NCBI GenBank assembly: GCA_016872115.1
Contig: VHBC01000002.1
Span: 62,001 to 126,000 of the forward strand
DNA length: 64,000 nucleotides
Reading direction: 5' to 3'
Source: Sphingomonadales bacterium
GTDB taxonomy: Bacteria > Bacteroidota > Bacteroidia > Flavobacteriales_D > Crocinitomicaceae
The position numbers were made by a program, and so were the translations under genes. This document shows, in pieces, positions 34,357 through 42,404 of the stretch (within the stretch, counting starts at the first letter, position 1; the number at the start of each line of letters is the position of its first letter). The notes below the pieces were generated by a model. It was not told the origin of the DNA and searched no databases. It worked only from the letters and a program-made list of their open reading frames with translations.

Positions 34357-35748
34357 ATGAGTTACGACATCATTGTTGTGGGCAGCGGCCCAGGCGGCTA
34401 TGTTACCGCTATTCGCGCTTCGCAGTTAGGCCTTAAAACTGCCATTGTAGAAAGAGAATCACTTGGTGGTATTTGCCTCAATTGGGGTTGTATCCCTACC
34501 AAAGCACTTTTAAAAAGTGCCAACGTATATGAATACCTTCAGCACGCTGCTGACTACGGCATTACCGTTAAAAATGCGAGTGCAGATTTCGACGCCATGA
34601 TCAAGCGCAGCCGCGAAGTGGCGAGCGGCATGTCTAACGGCATTCAGTTCTTAATGAAGAAAAACAAAATCGACGTTATCAATGGTAACGGCGTTTTAAA
34701 AGCGGGTAAATCCGTTGAAGTTACCGACGAAAGCGGAAATAAAACTACTTATACGGCAGCAAAAGGCGTGATCATTGCTACGGGTGCGCGCTCAAGAGAA
34801 CTGCCAAACTTACCGCAAGACGGCACCAAAATCATTGGATACCGCCAAGCCATGATCCTTCCTACCCAACCAAAAAAATTAGTGGTTGTTGGTTCAGGTG
34901 CCATCGGCGTTGAGTTTGCTTATTTCTACAACGCAATAGGCACAGAAGTCACTATCGTTGAATACATGCCAAACATTGTCCCCGTTGAAGACGAAGACGT
35001 TTCCAAACAACTCGAAAAATCCTTTAAGAAAGCGGGTATCAACGTGCTTACCAACGCCTCAGTAGAAAGCGTTGACACAAGCGGAAAGGGCTGCGTAGTG
35101 AGCATCAAAACTGCTAAAGGCGAAGAGAAAATCGAGTGCGACGTTGTGCTTTCAGCCGCTGGCGTTACCACCAATATCGAAAACATCGGCTTAGAAGAGC
35201 TCGGTATTGTCGTCGACAAAGGCCGTATTCTCGTCAATGACTATTATCAAACTAATTTGCCTGGCTACTACGCCATTGGCGATGTAGTTCCGGGTCCTGC
35301 ACTTGCGCACGTCGCATCAGCCGAAGGCATTATCTGCGTAGAAAAAATCGCAGGGCACCACCCCGAGCCGTTGAATTATGGCAACATCCCAGGTTGCACC
35401 TATTGTTCGCCAGAGGTAGCTAGCGTCGGCATGACCGAAAAAGCAGCCAAAGAAGCTGGCTACGAAATCAAAGTTGGTAAATTCCCGTTCTCCGCATCGG
35501 GCAAAGCCAGCGCTGCAGGCGCCAAAGACGGCTTCGTTAAGCTCATTTTTGACGCCAAATACGGCGAACTCCTCGGTGGCCACATGATTGGCGCTAATGT
35601 GACCGAAATGGTCGCAGAACTCGTTGCCGTGCGCAAACTAGAAACCACCGGTGAAGAGCTCATCAGAACCGTTCACCCGCATCCAACCATGTCCGAAGCC
35701 ATCATGGAAGCTGCTGCAGCAGCCTACGGCGAGGTGATCCACTTGTAA
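34357..35748 (+). CDS. lpd: Dihydrolipoyl dehydrogenase
   Basis: A 463-residue FAD disulfide oxidoreductase (E3) that reoxidises dihydrolipoamide in 2-oxoacid dehydrogenases and glycine cleavage. Seen: FAD-binding GSGPGGYVTAIRASQLG, redox disulfide GGICLNWGCIPTK, NAD-binding VVGSGAIGVEFAYF, the second FAD block YYAIGDVVPGPALAHVASAEG, and the active-site His/Glu motif HPHPTMSEAIMEA. It is monocistronic with its own promoter and a strong terminator. Confidence 0.96.
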   Translation: MSYDIIVVGSGPGGYVTAIRASQLGLKTAIVERESLGGICLNWGCIPTKALLKSANVYEYLQHAADYGITVKNASADFDAMIKRSREVASGMSNGIQFLMKKNKIDVINGNGVLKAGKSVEVTDESGNKTTYTAAKGVIIATGARSRELPNLPQDGTKIIGYRQAMILPTQPKKLVVVGSGAIGVEFAYFYNAIGTEVTIVEYMPNIVPVEDEDVSKQLEKSFKKAGINVLTNASVESVDTSGKGCVVSIKTAKGEEKIECDVVLSAAGVTTNIENIGLEELGIVVDKGRILVNDYYQTNLPGYYAIGDVVPGPALAHVASAEGIICVEKIAGHHPEPLNYGNIPGCTYCSPEVASVGMTEKAAKEAGYEIKVGKFPFSASGKASAAGAKDGFVKLIFDAKYGELLGGHMIGANVTEMVAELVAVRKLETTGEELIRTVHPHPTMSEAIMEAAAAAYGEVIHL

Positions 35749-35770
35749 GATATAATTTCTTTCTGAAATG

Positions 35771-35797
35771 AAAAAGCGCCCTTGTGGCGCTTTTTTT
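35771..35797 (+). terminator. Rho-independent terminator after lpd
   Basis: A perfect 10-bp stem AAAAAGCGCC (35771-35780) / GGCGCTTTTT (35786-35795) with a 5-nt loop and seven T in a row. The near-symmetry means it could also work in the other direction. Confidence 0.9.
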
Positions 35798-35871
35798 ATG
35801 GCACTAATTTTAGCTTTTTTGTAACCAAACCATCAACACTACTTTCTTTAGCATAAGCCTAAAATAGAACC

Positions 35872-37323
35872 ATGCGTTTGACTCTCCTCCTTTCTTTATT
35901 GCTTTTTACTCAAGTCTTGTTTGCTCAAAAATTTGCACTCATCGAAAACAAAGGTGAAAACGCCAGCTATTTTGACTATAGTAATCCGAACTCCTTTGTA
36001 AGTGTACTGCTGAACAACATCGACTACATACCAACATTGATCGACCAAAACGGCTATCAAGGCGTCTATGATGCCTACATGCTTGATTACATGGGCGTTG
36101 ACCCAGAAGAAATGCTTGCAGTTACTACCTCAACTAGGCTACTGCTCTACAACGCTGAGGAGAATGTAGAAACAATGGTCGTAAAAACAACGCAAACTTT
36201 AAACACCTTTCTTGATTCCGTGAAAGATATTCCGGCATATGAAAGTCTGGCACAAATAGATGATCAAAAACTACAACAATTTTGGGACAACAGTTGCGAA
36301 AATTGCGCAGTCCGTATTTTTTCTAAATTTTATTTTGACATCAGAAATACAGATGCTATTTTGATCGAAGACCGCGCAAATGAAAGATGGGTTCATTTGG
36401 TTGGGAAGTTAAGTGATGGCAGGCACATGGTTACCCTAGGCCTACGTGCCAGTCAATTAAATGATAATGCGTGTTTTAGATTTTTACAATATATCAATAC
36501 CGATGACTGCAGCCAGCTCTTCGCTGACTATAAAAAACAAGCGAATTATCAGGTCGAGTCCGACATTTGCCGTAAATGGCAACGCGGTGAGGCTTTTGAC
36601 TTTACTGCACTTGTCAATATTTACGATGTGTTAAACGAACCCACTTGTTGGAACTCGGTCACGGCCAGCGGTCTTCAACTTATGGGAGTCACGGATGCAG
36701 GAAAAATTGGTCATTTACAACAAATAACAGAGCTCGACACCCTTACCAAAGAATTTACGATTCAACAAGAACGCGGAGATGTCATGTATTTCTACTCATT
36801 CATCGACGAAGACACCGTTTATCTCATTAAAAATTCGGGGGACTTCAGAGCAGCTTATCACATTTTTGTAAATGAAACAGATTTTGCCAATTATGTATAT
36901 GCCGATAGCATCTGGCTACTGAATTGGTGGGAAACCGCTAATATGGGAGATACCCTTAGAACACTGCCGCAAAAAATCACTTATTGGAAAGAACGCCCGG
37001 AAGTGAATGCTGCATTTTACTACAAAATTGACACTGATCTTTTCAATGTACCAAAGGCTTACGTTTCTGACCTCTTGTTTTACACGCAAGCGCAAAACGG
37101 CGACAAACAAATTTTTCTCAGTTATAACTACCAACAAGCCAGGGATCAAGAAGAATTCTACGGTGCAATTTTGAAAGTGCTCAATAGTGCGATACAAAAA
37201 CAAGAAACTTATTTAAATCCATCTTTGAATTGGAATGCCTTTCTGGTGCAACCGACCCAAAAGCAAAGTTTCGAACACCTCCAAAAAAAACTACAACTCA
37301 TCAATACAAATCTAAGCTACTGA
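35872..37323 (+). CDS. Exported protein of unknown function
   Basis: A 483-residue protein that I do not recognise. Seen: a signal peptide (MRLTLLLSLLLFTQVLFAQ), then a soluble domain without membrane helices. Two close cysteines (NSCENCAVRIF, near residue 142) could form a disulfide or bind metal, with further single cysteines in NTDDCSQLF, SDICRKW and NEPTCWNS. It is 4 bp upstream of a GldM-like gene, so the two exported proteins are likely made together. No T9SS sorting domain is visible, so a periplasmic location is more likely than the surface. Confidence 0.65.
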   Translation: MRLTLLLSLLLFTQVLFAQKFALIENKGENASYFDYSNPNSFVSVLLNNIDYIPTLIDQNGYQGVYDAYMLDYMGVDPEEMLAVTTSTRLLLYNAEENVETMVVKTTQTLNTFLDSVKDIPAYESLAQIDDQKLQQFWDNSCENCAVRIFSKFYFDIRNTDAILIEDRANERWVHLVGKLSDGRHMVTLGLRASQLNDNACFRFLQYINTDDCSQLFADYKKQANYQVESDICRKWQRGEAFDFTALVNIYDVLNEPTCWNSVTASGLQLMGVTDAGKIGHLQQITELDTLTKEFTIQQERGDVMYFYSFIDEDTVYLIKNSGDFRAAYHIFVNETDFANYVYADSIWLLNWWETANMGDTLRTLPQKITYWKERPEVNAAFYYKIDTDLFNVPKAYVSDLLFYTQAQNGDKQIFLSYNYQQARDQEEFYGAILKVLNSAIQKQETYLNPSLNWNAFLVQPTQKQSFEHLQKKLQLINTNLSY

Positions 37324-37327
37324 AATC

Positions 37328-37951
37328 ATGAAAAAAATAATCCTTTCTTCCCTTTTGGCTTGCTGTAGCCAATTGGCAGTCGCACAAGTCGGCAACATCT
37401 CCCAACCTGAAATGCAAATTCTATATCGTGGTTACGACAACAAAATCATACCCAATGTGCCGTGTGGTCAGCAACTAGAACTCAGTGTAGAAGGCGCCTC
37501 ATATCAAAAAATTTCCTGGACCGACGCTCAAGGGCAAACCCAAATTGGATACAACTTACGCGTCAAGGAAGCGGCACGCACTGTTGTAGTCAAAGTAAAT
37601 GGCCTCGACGAAAAAGGCGACACCCTATCTCGTTCAACCCAAGTCTTTCATGTAAAAGCTTTTCCTGCCGCCCAACTATACAATGACCGCATCTCCAAAA
37701 CCAGCGGCATGAAGGCAAGTATTGGTCTTGGGCCAGATTGTCCTTTTACTGGGGTTTCATTTGAGGTAATCGGGGGTAGTTTGTCTTTAGGCAACGAGGA
37801 ATTCAATTTTTCTGGCCCCGTCATACCCGCTTCTTATTTAAACAAAGTAAAACCCGGTGACAAAGTAGTTGTCACCGTAAGTTACAGGCGCAAAGATAGC
37901 GCAGAAATGGGCGTCATGATTTGCAGTGCTGTGTTAGAGGTAATACCTTAA
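37328..37951 (+). CDS. Exported protein with GldM C-terminal-like domains
   Basis: A 207-residue exported protein. Seen: a signal peptide (KKIILSSLLACCSQLAVAQ), a segment EMQILYRGYDNKIIPNVPCG that closely resembles the third periplasmic domain of GldM (VLYRGVDNPI type), and a final domain (ASIGLGPDCPFTGVSFEVIGG... LNKVKPGDKVVVTVSY) resembling the GldM C-terminus. GldM drives the type IX secretion and gliding motor, but its membrane helix and coiled domains are absent here, so this is not GldM itself. Partner or regulator functions are speculative. It overlaps the convergent map stop by 4 bp. Confidence 0.65.
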   Translation: MKKIILSSLLACCSQLAVAQVGNISQPEMQILYRGYDNKIIPNVPCGQQLELSVEGASYQKISWTDAQGQTQIGYNLRVKEAARTVVVKVNGLDEKGDTLSRSTQVFHVKAFPAAQLYNDRISKTSGMKASIGLGPDCPFTGVSFEVIGGSLSLGNEEFNFSGPVIPASYLNKVKPGDKVVVTVSYRRKDSAEMGVMICSAVLEVIP

Positions 37952-38742
37952 AACCCCAACGCTTCGTAAACGAAGTCAAAGGTGGAGAGAATGACAGGTT
38001 GGCAATCGACCACCGCGATGTTGTGCTCAAAGTGGGCGCTGGGTTGGCGGTCGGCGGTGACGATCGTCCATTTGTCGTCAAGAGTTTCGACTTTTTCGGT
38101 GCCCATATTGATCATGGGTTCGATGGCGATGGTGAGGCCATTCTGGATTTTTTTGCCCCGACCGCGACGGCCGTAATTTGGTACTTGTGGTTCTTCGTGG
38201 AGTTCTTTACCGAGTCCATGGCCAACGAGGTCGCGGACGACGCCATAGCCATTCGCTTCGGCGTGCTGTTGAATGGCAAAACCGATGTCTTCGATGCGGT
38301 TAGCGGTAGTAGCTTGTTCTATGCCTAAATACAAGCATTCTTTGGTGACTTTACAGAGTTGTTTTTTGGCTGCGCTCACCTCTCCTACTTCGAAAGTATA
38401 GGCGTGGTCACCGTAGTAACCTTTGTACAACGAACCGCAATCTACCGATACGATATCGCCGTCTTGGATGGGCTTGTCGGTTGGTAAACCATGCACCACT
38501 TGTTCGTTGACAGAAATCAAGAGCGTACTTGGGCAACCGTAAAGCCCTTTGAAACCAGGTATGGCATTTTGGGTACGAATGTAGTCCTCGGCCAATTGAT
38601 CCAAGAAACGGGGTGTCACGCCTGGTTTCATGTGTTTTGCAACCAAACCAAGTGTGCGGCTCACAATCTGCGCAGCTTCGCGCATGATTTCTATTTCTTG
38701 GGGTGTTTTGTAGCGGATCATGAATTGGGCTAAGAGAGACAT
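37948..38742 (-). CDS. map: Type I methionine aminopeptidase
   Basis: A 264-residue dinuclear-metal enzyme that removes the initiator Met from nascent proteins. Seen: IRYKTPQEIEIMREAAQ, the metal ligands in VSVDCGSLYKGYYGDHAYTF, VGHGLGKELHEEPQVPNYG, IAIEPMIN and HFEHNIAVV. Two ATGs are possible, 38742 and 38721; the shorter is the usual family start, but a perfect -7 element (38747-38754) ends exactly 4 nt before 38742, predicting a leaderless mRNA from that codon, so I use 38742. The promoter lies within the end of the luxC-like gene, which overlaps map by 13 bp. Confidence 0.92.
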   Translation of the reverse strand: MSLLAQFMIRYKTPQEIEIMREAAQIVSRTLGLVAKHMKPGVTPRFLDQLAEDYIRTQNAIPGFKGLYGCPSTLLISVNEQVVHGLPTDKPIQDGDIVSVDCGSLYKGYYGDHAYTFEVGEVSAAKKQLCKVTKECLYLGIEQATTANRIEDIGFAIQQHAEANGYGVVRDLVGHGLGKELHEEPQVPNYGRRGRGKKIQNGLTIAIEPMINMGTEKVETLDDKWTIVTADRQPSAHFEHNIAVVDCQPVILSTFDFVYEALGF

Positions 38743-39779
38743 GCGGCAAAGTTACCAAGAAATTGCATGGTGTCGATGCCATCGGCGTAATCTGTAAGTG
38801 TTGGGCATTGGGCCGCACCAAAAGGCAAATAACCTTTTCCTACAATGCATTGTATATGTTGTTGGTTTGCTTCGATAAAAGCTTGAACTTCCTGTTGGTC
38901 TTGGTAGCGCTGGTAATGAAGCATACCAAGCGGCGCATGCAAATCTTGGCTTTCTTTGAGCAATACAAAATTGTTGTCGAGGATAGGCACTATGTTCATC
39001 AGGTGAATCGCCTTGTTGTAATCGTAATTATTGCCGTATTTTTTGTGATGAATGATGTCACCATATGAAACAATGGCCTCAAAAAAGCGGTTTAGCTCAT
39101 AATTTTCGGGCACCATTAAATGCGTTACATTGCGGCATCCGCGGCCAAAATATTGAAAAATATCGCGTCCGAGCGCCTGCAATTCTTCGTGGCTCTCAGA
39201 ACCATCAAGCACAGCTGCTGAGGTACGATGCCCTCTAAATAAGCTTGGATAACTGGCAAAGTACTGCTTGAAATGCTGCATGCTGTTGTCTGACCCCGTG
39301 GCAATTACAGCGTCAAAGCCTTGCATTTTACCCGCAACAAATGCAATGCGTTCTTTAAATTGGGGCTCTAAATTGCCAAGGATTTGAACAAGCGCTGGCA
39401 ACAAACGCGCATCTTCACTACTCTGCTTGACCAATGCTTTGTGGCCCGAACACAGTACACATAATAAATCGTGAAAACCAACTAATGGGAGGTTTCCAGG
39501 TAAAATTAAGGCAACGGTCTTTGAGTTGCTTGCGTAAGGGTAAGCACAAAGCCATTCTTCTAGGGTTGGGGCATTTAACCAACTTGAAATTTCTACAAAG
39601 ACATTCTGAATGGCTTCTTTGGTAAACCAACCATTGAAATGTTGTTCTTTTTCAATCAGGTTTTCAAGTGCTTCCCATTCGGCTTGCGTAATGATTTGAG
39701 GTCGATTTTTTCCTGTTGCAAGCGCGTCGAGTATGGTACCGAGCGCCGCAAAGGCAGATATGATTTGGCTTCTTTCCAC
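38730..39779 (-). CDS. LuxC-like acyl-CoA reductase
   Basis: A 349-residue aldehyde-dehydrogenase-fold protein of the LuxC/acyl-CoA reductase family, which reduces acyl-CoA to aldehyde with NAD(P)H. Seen: [42 protein letters not shown], the [10 protein letters not shown] segment and the catalytic cysteine in [13 protein letters not shown]. The start is GTG 39779; a perfect -7 element ends 4 nt before it. It is divergent from a ferredoxin gene, an arrangement I recall as common in Bacteroidota. No LuxAB luciferase is present, so bioluminescence is not implied. Confidence 0.85.
   Translation of the reverse strand: MERSQIISAFAALGTILDALATGKNRPQIITQAEWEALENLIEKEQHFNGWFTKEAIQNVFVEISSWLNAPTLEEWLCAYPYASNSKTVALILPGNLPLVGFHDLLCVLCSGHKALVKQSSEDARLLPALVQILGNLEPQFKERIAFVAGKMQGFDAVIATGSDNSMQHFKQYFASYPSLFRGHRTSAAVLDGSESHEELQALGRDIFQYFGRGCRNVTHLMVPENYELNRFFEAIVSYGDIIHHKKYGNNYDYNKAIHLMNIVPILDNNFVLLKESQDLHAPLGMLHYQRYQDQQEVQAFIEANQQHIQCIVGKGYLPFGAAQCPTLTDYADGIDTMQFLGNFAACLS
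38747..38754 (-). promoter_or_regulatory. -7 element (TAACTTTG) giving a leaderless map mRNA
   Basis: A perfect TAnnTTTG ending 4 nt before ATG 38742, inside the 3' end of the upstream gene. Predicted +1 is the A of ATG. No -33 element is seen. Confidence 0.5.
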
Positions 39780-39783
39780 ACCG

Positions 39784-39791
39784 CAAAAGTA
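39784..39791 (-). promoter_or_regulatory. -7 element (TACTTTTG) giving a leaderless luxC-like mRNA
   Basis: A perfect TAnnTTTG ending 4 nt before the GTG start at 39779. No -33 element at normal distance. Confidence 0.5.
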
Positions 39792-39845
39792 CGCTTTTCT
39801 CTATTTTTTGTTTTCGAACGCACAAAAACTTCGCTCAGTCGTTGT

Positions 39846-39853
39846 TATATTTG
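39846..39853 (+). promoter_or_regulatory. -7 element (TATATTTG) of the ferredoxin gene
   Basis: A perfect TAnnTTTG, 16 nt before the ferredoxin ATG at 39870. It places the start downstream of the long frame open from 39639. Confidence 0.55.
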
Positions 39854-39869
39854 CACAAAAAATGTTCTT

Positions 39870-40217
39870 ATGGCTATCATGATCACCGACGAATGCATTA
39901 ATTGTGGCGCTTGCGAGCCCGAATGCCCAAACAATGCCATCTATGAAGGAGGCGCAGAATGGAAATTCGCCGACGGTACAACGCTAAAAGGACTTATTCA
40001 GACCCTAGACGGAGATGAAATCGAAGCGGAACACGCTTTTGAGCCGGTGAACATGGACGTTTACTACATTTCCCACGAAAAATGCACGGAGTGTGTTGGT
40101 TTCCACGACGAACCGCAATGCGCCGCCGTTTGCCCAGTAGATTGCTGCATCGATGACCCAGACTACCGTGAATCCAAAGACGAACTTCTTGCGAAAAAGA
40201 ATTTCATGCACTTGTAA
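39870..40217 (+). CDS. Ferredoxin with two 4Fe-4S clusters
   Basis: A 115-residue electron carrier. Seen: the first cluster motif [16 protein letters not shown] (residues 10-25) and the second [23 protein letters not shown] with an enlarged CxxC-x8-C-x3-C spacing, as in the Alvin-type (Allochromatium/Azotobacter-like) ferredoxins. Between them sits a 45-residue acidic insert. The reading frame is open from 39639, but the promoter at 39846 and the family start ([12 protein letters not shown]) fix ATG 39870. It is divergent from the acyl-CoA reductase, to which it might supply or take electrons (inferred). Confidence 0.93.
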   Translation: MAIMITDECINCGACEPECPNNAIYEGGAEWKFADGTTLKGLIQTLDGDEIEAEHAFEPVNMDVYYISHEKCTECVGFHDEPQCAAVCPVDCCIDDPDYRESKDELLAKKNFMHL

Positions 40218-40218
40218 G

Positions 40219-41877
40219 GTGTCTAAAGTCAGTCTTTTTTTAGTTTTTCTTCTTTTTTCCCATTCTTTTTTATATGCTGACAACGGTAGGGTAACACACC
40301 TTGCCTGGACCGAAAACCCGAACGGCACCATTCAAAATACCGAATCCAATCTTGGCCTCATTTTCTTTGAACAGCGCAACCAGTTTGTCAACTACAAAGA
40401 CCCCAACAACCCCTTTTTTAAAATCCGCTACACCTGGATTGGAATTGAATGGACGCTTATTCATTTTCTTGCGCTATTTCTAACTATTCTTCTTCAATTA
40501 CTCACCTTTCAACGGATCAATAGAAAAATGGCTGAAAGTCGTTTTTTCAAACGCTGGTCTTATCGAATTTTAAAGCTGTTCTTATGGGTAAGCGTTATTT
40601 CGGGTAATGCAGCAATCATTTGGGCTGTAGATTATTACAATACCCAAATTCACTTTCGCTACCATCAACTCAGTGATTTCAAGAAAGTGGCCCCGAACAA
40701 CTTGCGCGCAAGCCTTTCGGACCGCACCTATTTTCAGGCCAAAGAAACCAACAAATTGCGCTTTCAGCTTTACCGCAAAGCAAAAGGCAAATGGTATACC
40801 CAACGTGCGCTGCCCGTTTTGCATTTAGCGCAAAATAGCAAGAGGCAAATCGTTTACCAAAAAGATACCCGTTACTACAAATTGCACCCAGATTCTTCTC
40901 GGGTCAAAGCCACTACCCAACTCATCGCACTTCATCAAAAAAATAAAAGCGGCACAGACACCACCCTGTTTTTCAGATTTGAAAACAAGCAGTTGGTTCC
41001 GATGGAAGCACAACAAGACAAAGCTCAACGCATTCTCTTATTTGTAAATGGCTATCGGCCAGTTTCCAATGATCAAGATCCAGAAAAAGCACTGCAAGCC
41101 ATCAATAACAAAGGTTTGGAAAATCCACGCTCCAAAAATCTCATCTATACCTCCGATCTTTTCGGGTATTGGCCAGCAGACAAATTCATTGCGCCGCTCA
41201 TCGGAAAATTCTCACCACAGCGAACCTTATTTGCAGACGGGCATCATAGCGTGAGCACCTCTAATCACCAGTCTTTATTGAAATTCATCAGCAGTGCGGC
41301 GCTGTACCCCAAACCTTGCTTGGGAACACATCATTGTTCGACTACAAAAATTGCCAATCAACAAGAAGTCCGGACCTATTCTTTGTTGGCTACCGTGCCC
41401 AATTATGTGGGTTTTCGCAAGCGCTATCTTTCTGGACAGCAGGCGGGCAGAAATTTGTTGCAAGAACTCAGCAAAAATGGCAACCTCACCCTCAACGATA
41501 CGCTCTTTGCCGTGAGCCACAGCATGGGGCACGCCTACTTTGTGGGCATGGCAAGTATCTTAAAGGGAAAAATACAGTTTGGCGCTTATTACGCGTTCGC
41601 CCCTGAAAATCCGAAAGGGAAAACATTCAAGACCAAAGACTGGCAAGCAGTTTATCAATATGGCACAAAACTATATGGCAATCAACGCCATGCGCCGTGT
41701 CATCAAGACGGCGTGGCGCCTCAATGGCGTATGAGTGGCCTTAAAGAAAACCAGCAAATCAGTTTCCCGAAAAGCCGCTCCAAAAGACTCGGTTACTTTA
41801 GTTCGCACTACATCGGTTATTACGATTGGGTTTTTGACATTCCAAAAGGGCAAGCTGGTTTTTTAGGTCGACCTTAG
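40219..41877 (+). CDS. Membrane-anchored alpha/beta-hydrolase-like protein
   Basis: A 552-residue protein of no recognised family. Seen: a signal peptide or first helix at the N-terminus (VSLFLVFLLFSHSFLYA), two further membrane helices (GIEWTLIHFLALFLTILLQLL and ILKLFLWVSVISGNAAIIW), then a soluble domain with a serine-hydrolase nucleophile elbow VSHSMGHAYFVG near residue 450 and an upstream strand RILLFVNGYRP. A catalytic Ser is likely; the His may be in SSHYIGYYDW near the C-terminus. I choose GTG 40219, 1 bp after the ferredoxin stop; an ATG at 40153 would overlap that gene by 65 bp. Its 3' end overlaps the convergent Smr gene by 4 bp. Confidence 0.65.
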   Translation: MSKVSLFLVFLLFSHSFLYADNGRVTHLAWTENPNGTIQNTESNLGLIFFEQRNQFVNYKDPNNPFFKIRYTWIGIEWTLIHFLALFLTILLQLLTFQRINRKMAESRFFKRWSYRILKLFLWVSVISGNAAIIWAVDYYNTQIHFRYHQLSDFKKVAPNNLRASLSDRTYFQAKETNKLRFQLYRKAKGKWYTQRALPVLHLAQNSKRQIVYQKDTRYYKLHPDSSRVKATTQLIALHQKNKSGTDTTLFFRFENKQLVPMEAQQDKAQRILLFVNGYRPVSNDQDPEKALQAINNKGLENPRSKNLIYTSDLFGYWPADKFIAPLIGKFSPQRTLFADGHHSVSTSNHQSLLKFISSAALYPKPCLGTHHCSTTKIANQQEVRTYSLLATVPNYVGFRKRYLSGQQAGRNLLQELSKNGNLTLNDTLFAVSHSMGHAYFVGMASILKGKIQFGAYYAFAPENPKGKTFKTKDWQAVYQYGTKLYGNQRHAPCHQDGVAPQWRMSGLKENQQISFPKSRSKRLGYFSSHYIGYYDWVFDIPKGQAGFLGRP

Positions 41878-42404
41878 AAACATTCAAATTGGTGCAAAAC
41901 AAGCTCAATTTGGGAAGCGCCGACTGCACCGTTGCTCCATTGGGCATCGTGCATTTGGATACCCAAGCGGCTGTTCACCAAACCACGGATTTCTTGTTTG
42001 AGCCGGCCCTCACCTGCGCCGTGTATGACCAAAAACTTGGTTTTTCGACTGCGGTGTTGGGCATTACAAAAGTTTTTAAATGCACTTAATTGCGCCAGCA
42101 AGATATCGTGAACCCCTAATCCAATTGGTAAATTGAGGTTTTCGGCATGCAAATCAATAGTGGGTAATTGGAGATTTCCTGGCCTTTGATCCTTATTTAA
42201 CACAACCTTTTTAACTGTTTGCACATCTTTTATCGGAAGGTGTTCGCTAGGGATGTGTTGCCGAGCGGCAACTTGCGTTTGGTGGTAGCGATAAGTAAAA
42301 CCGTTTTCGTCTTCCAAAACAAGATGGCTGTGCTCGATGACGGCCACTTTAAATATACCGGTCTCTTGCAATACAACGACTTCTTGCCCTACAAACCAAC
42401 TCAT
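41874..42404 (-). CDS. Smr-domain protein
   Basis: A 176-residue protein with a C-terminal Smr domain, a nuclease-related fold also found in MutS2. Seen: an N-terminal small beta domain (VGQEVVVLQETGIFKVAVIEHSH), then the two Smr motifs IDLHAENL near residue 93 and VIHGAGEGRLKQEIRGLV near residue 135. Smr domains nick or bind branched DNA or, in ribosome rescue, mRNA; the specific role here is unknown. It overlaps the permease stop by 4 bp and follows it in the same direction. Confidence 0.85.
   Translation of the reverse strand: MSWFVGQEVVVLQETGIFKVAVIEHSHLVLEDENGFTYRYHQTQVAARQHIPSEHLPIKDVQTVKKVVLNKDQRPGNLQLPTIDLHAENLNLPIGLGVHDILLAQLSAFKNFCNAQHRSRKTKFLVIHGAGEGRLKQEIRGLVNSRLGIQMHDAQWSNGAVGASQIELVLHQFECF

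Noticed and set aside
39639-39869. N-terminal extension of the ferredoxin frame
   Set aside because: It runs antisense through the luxC-like gene and across the ferredoxin promoter; the conserved protein starts at 39870.
38730-40217. Bioluminescence (lux) locus
   Set aside because: Only a LuxC-like reductase is present; no luciferase or LuxD/E genes are nearby.
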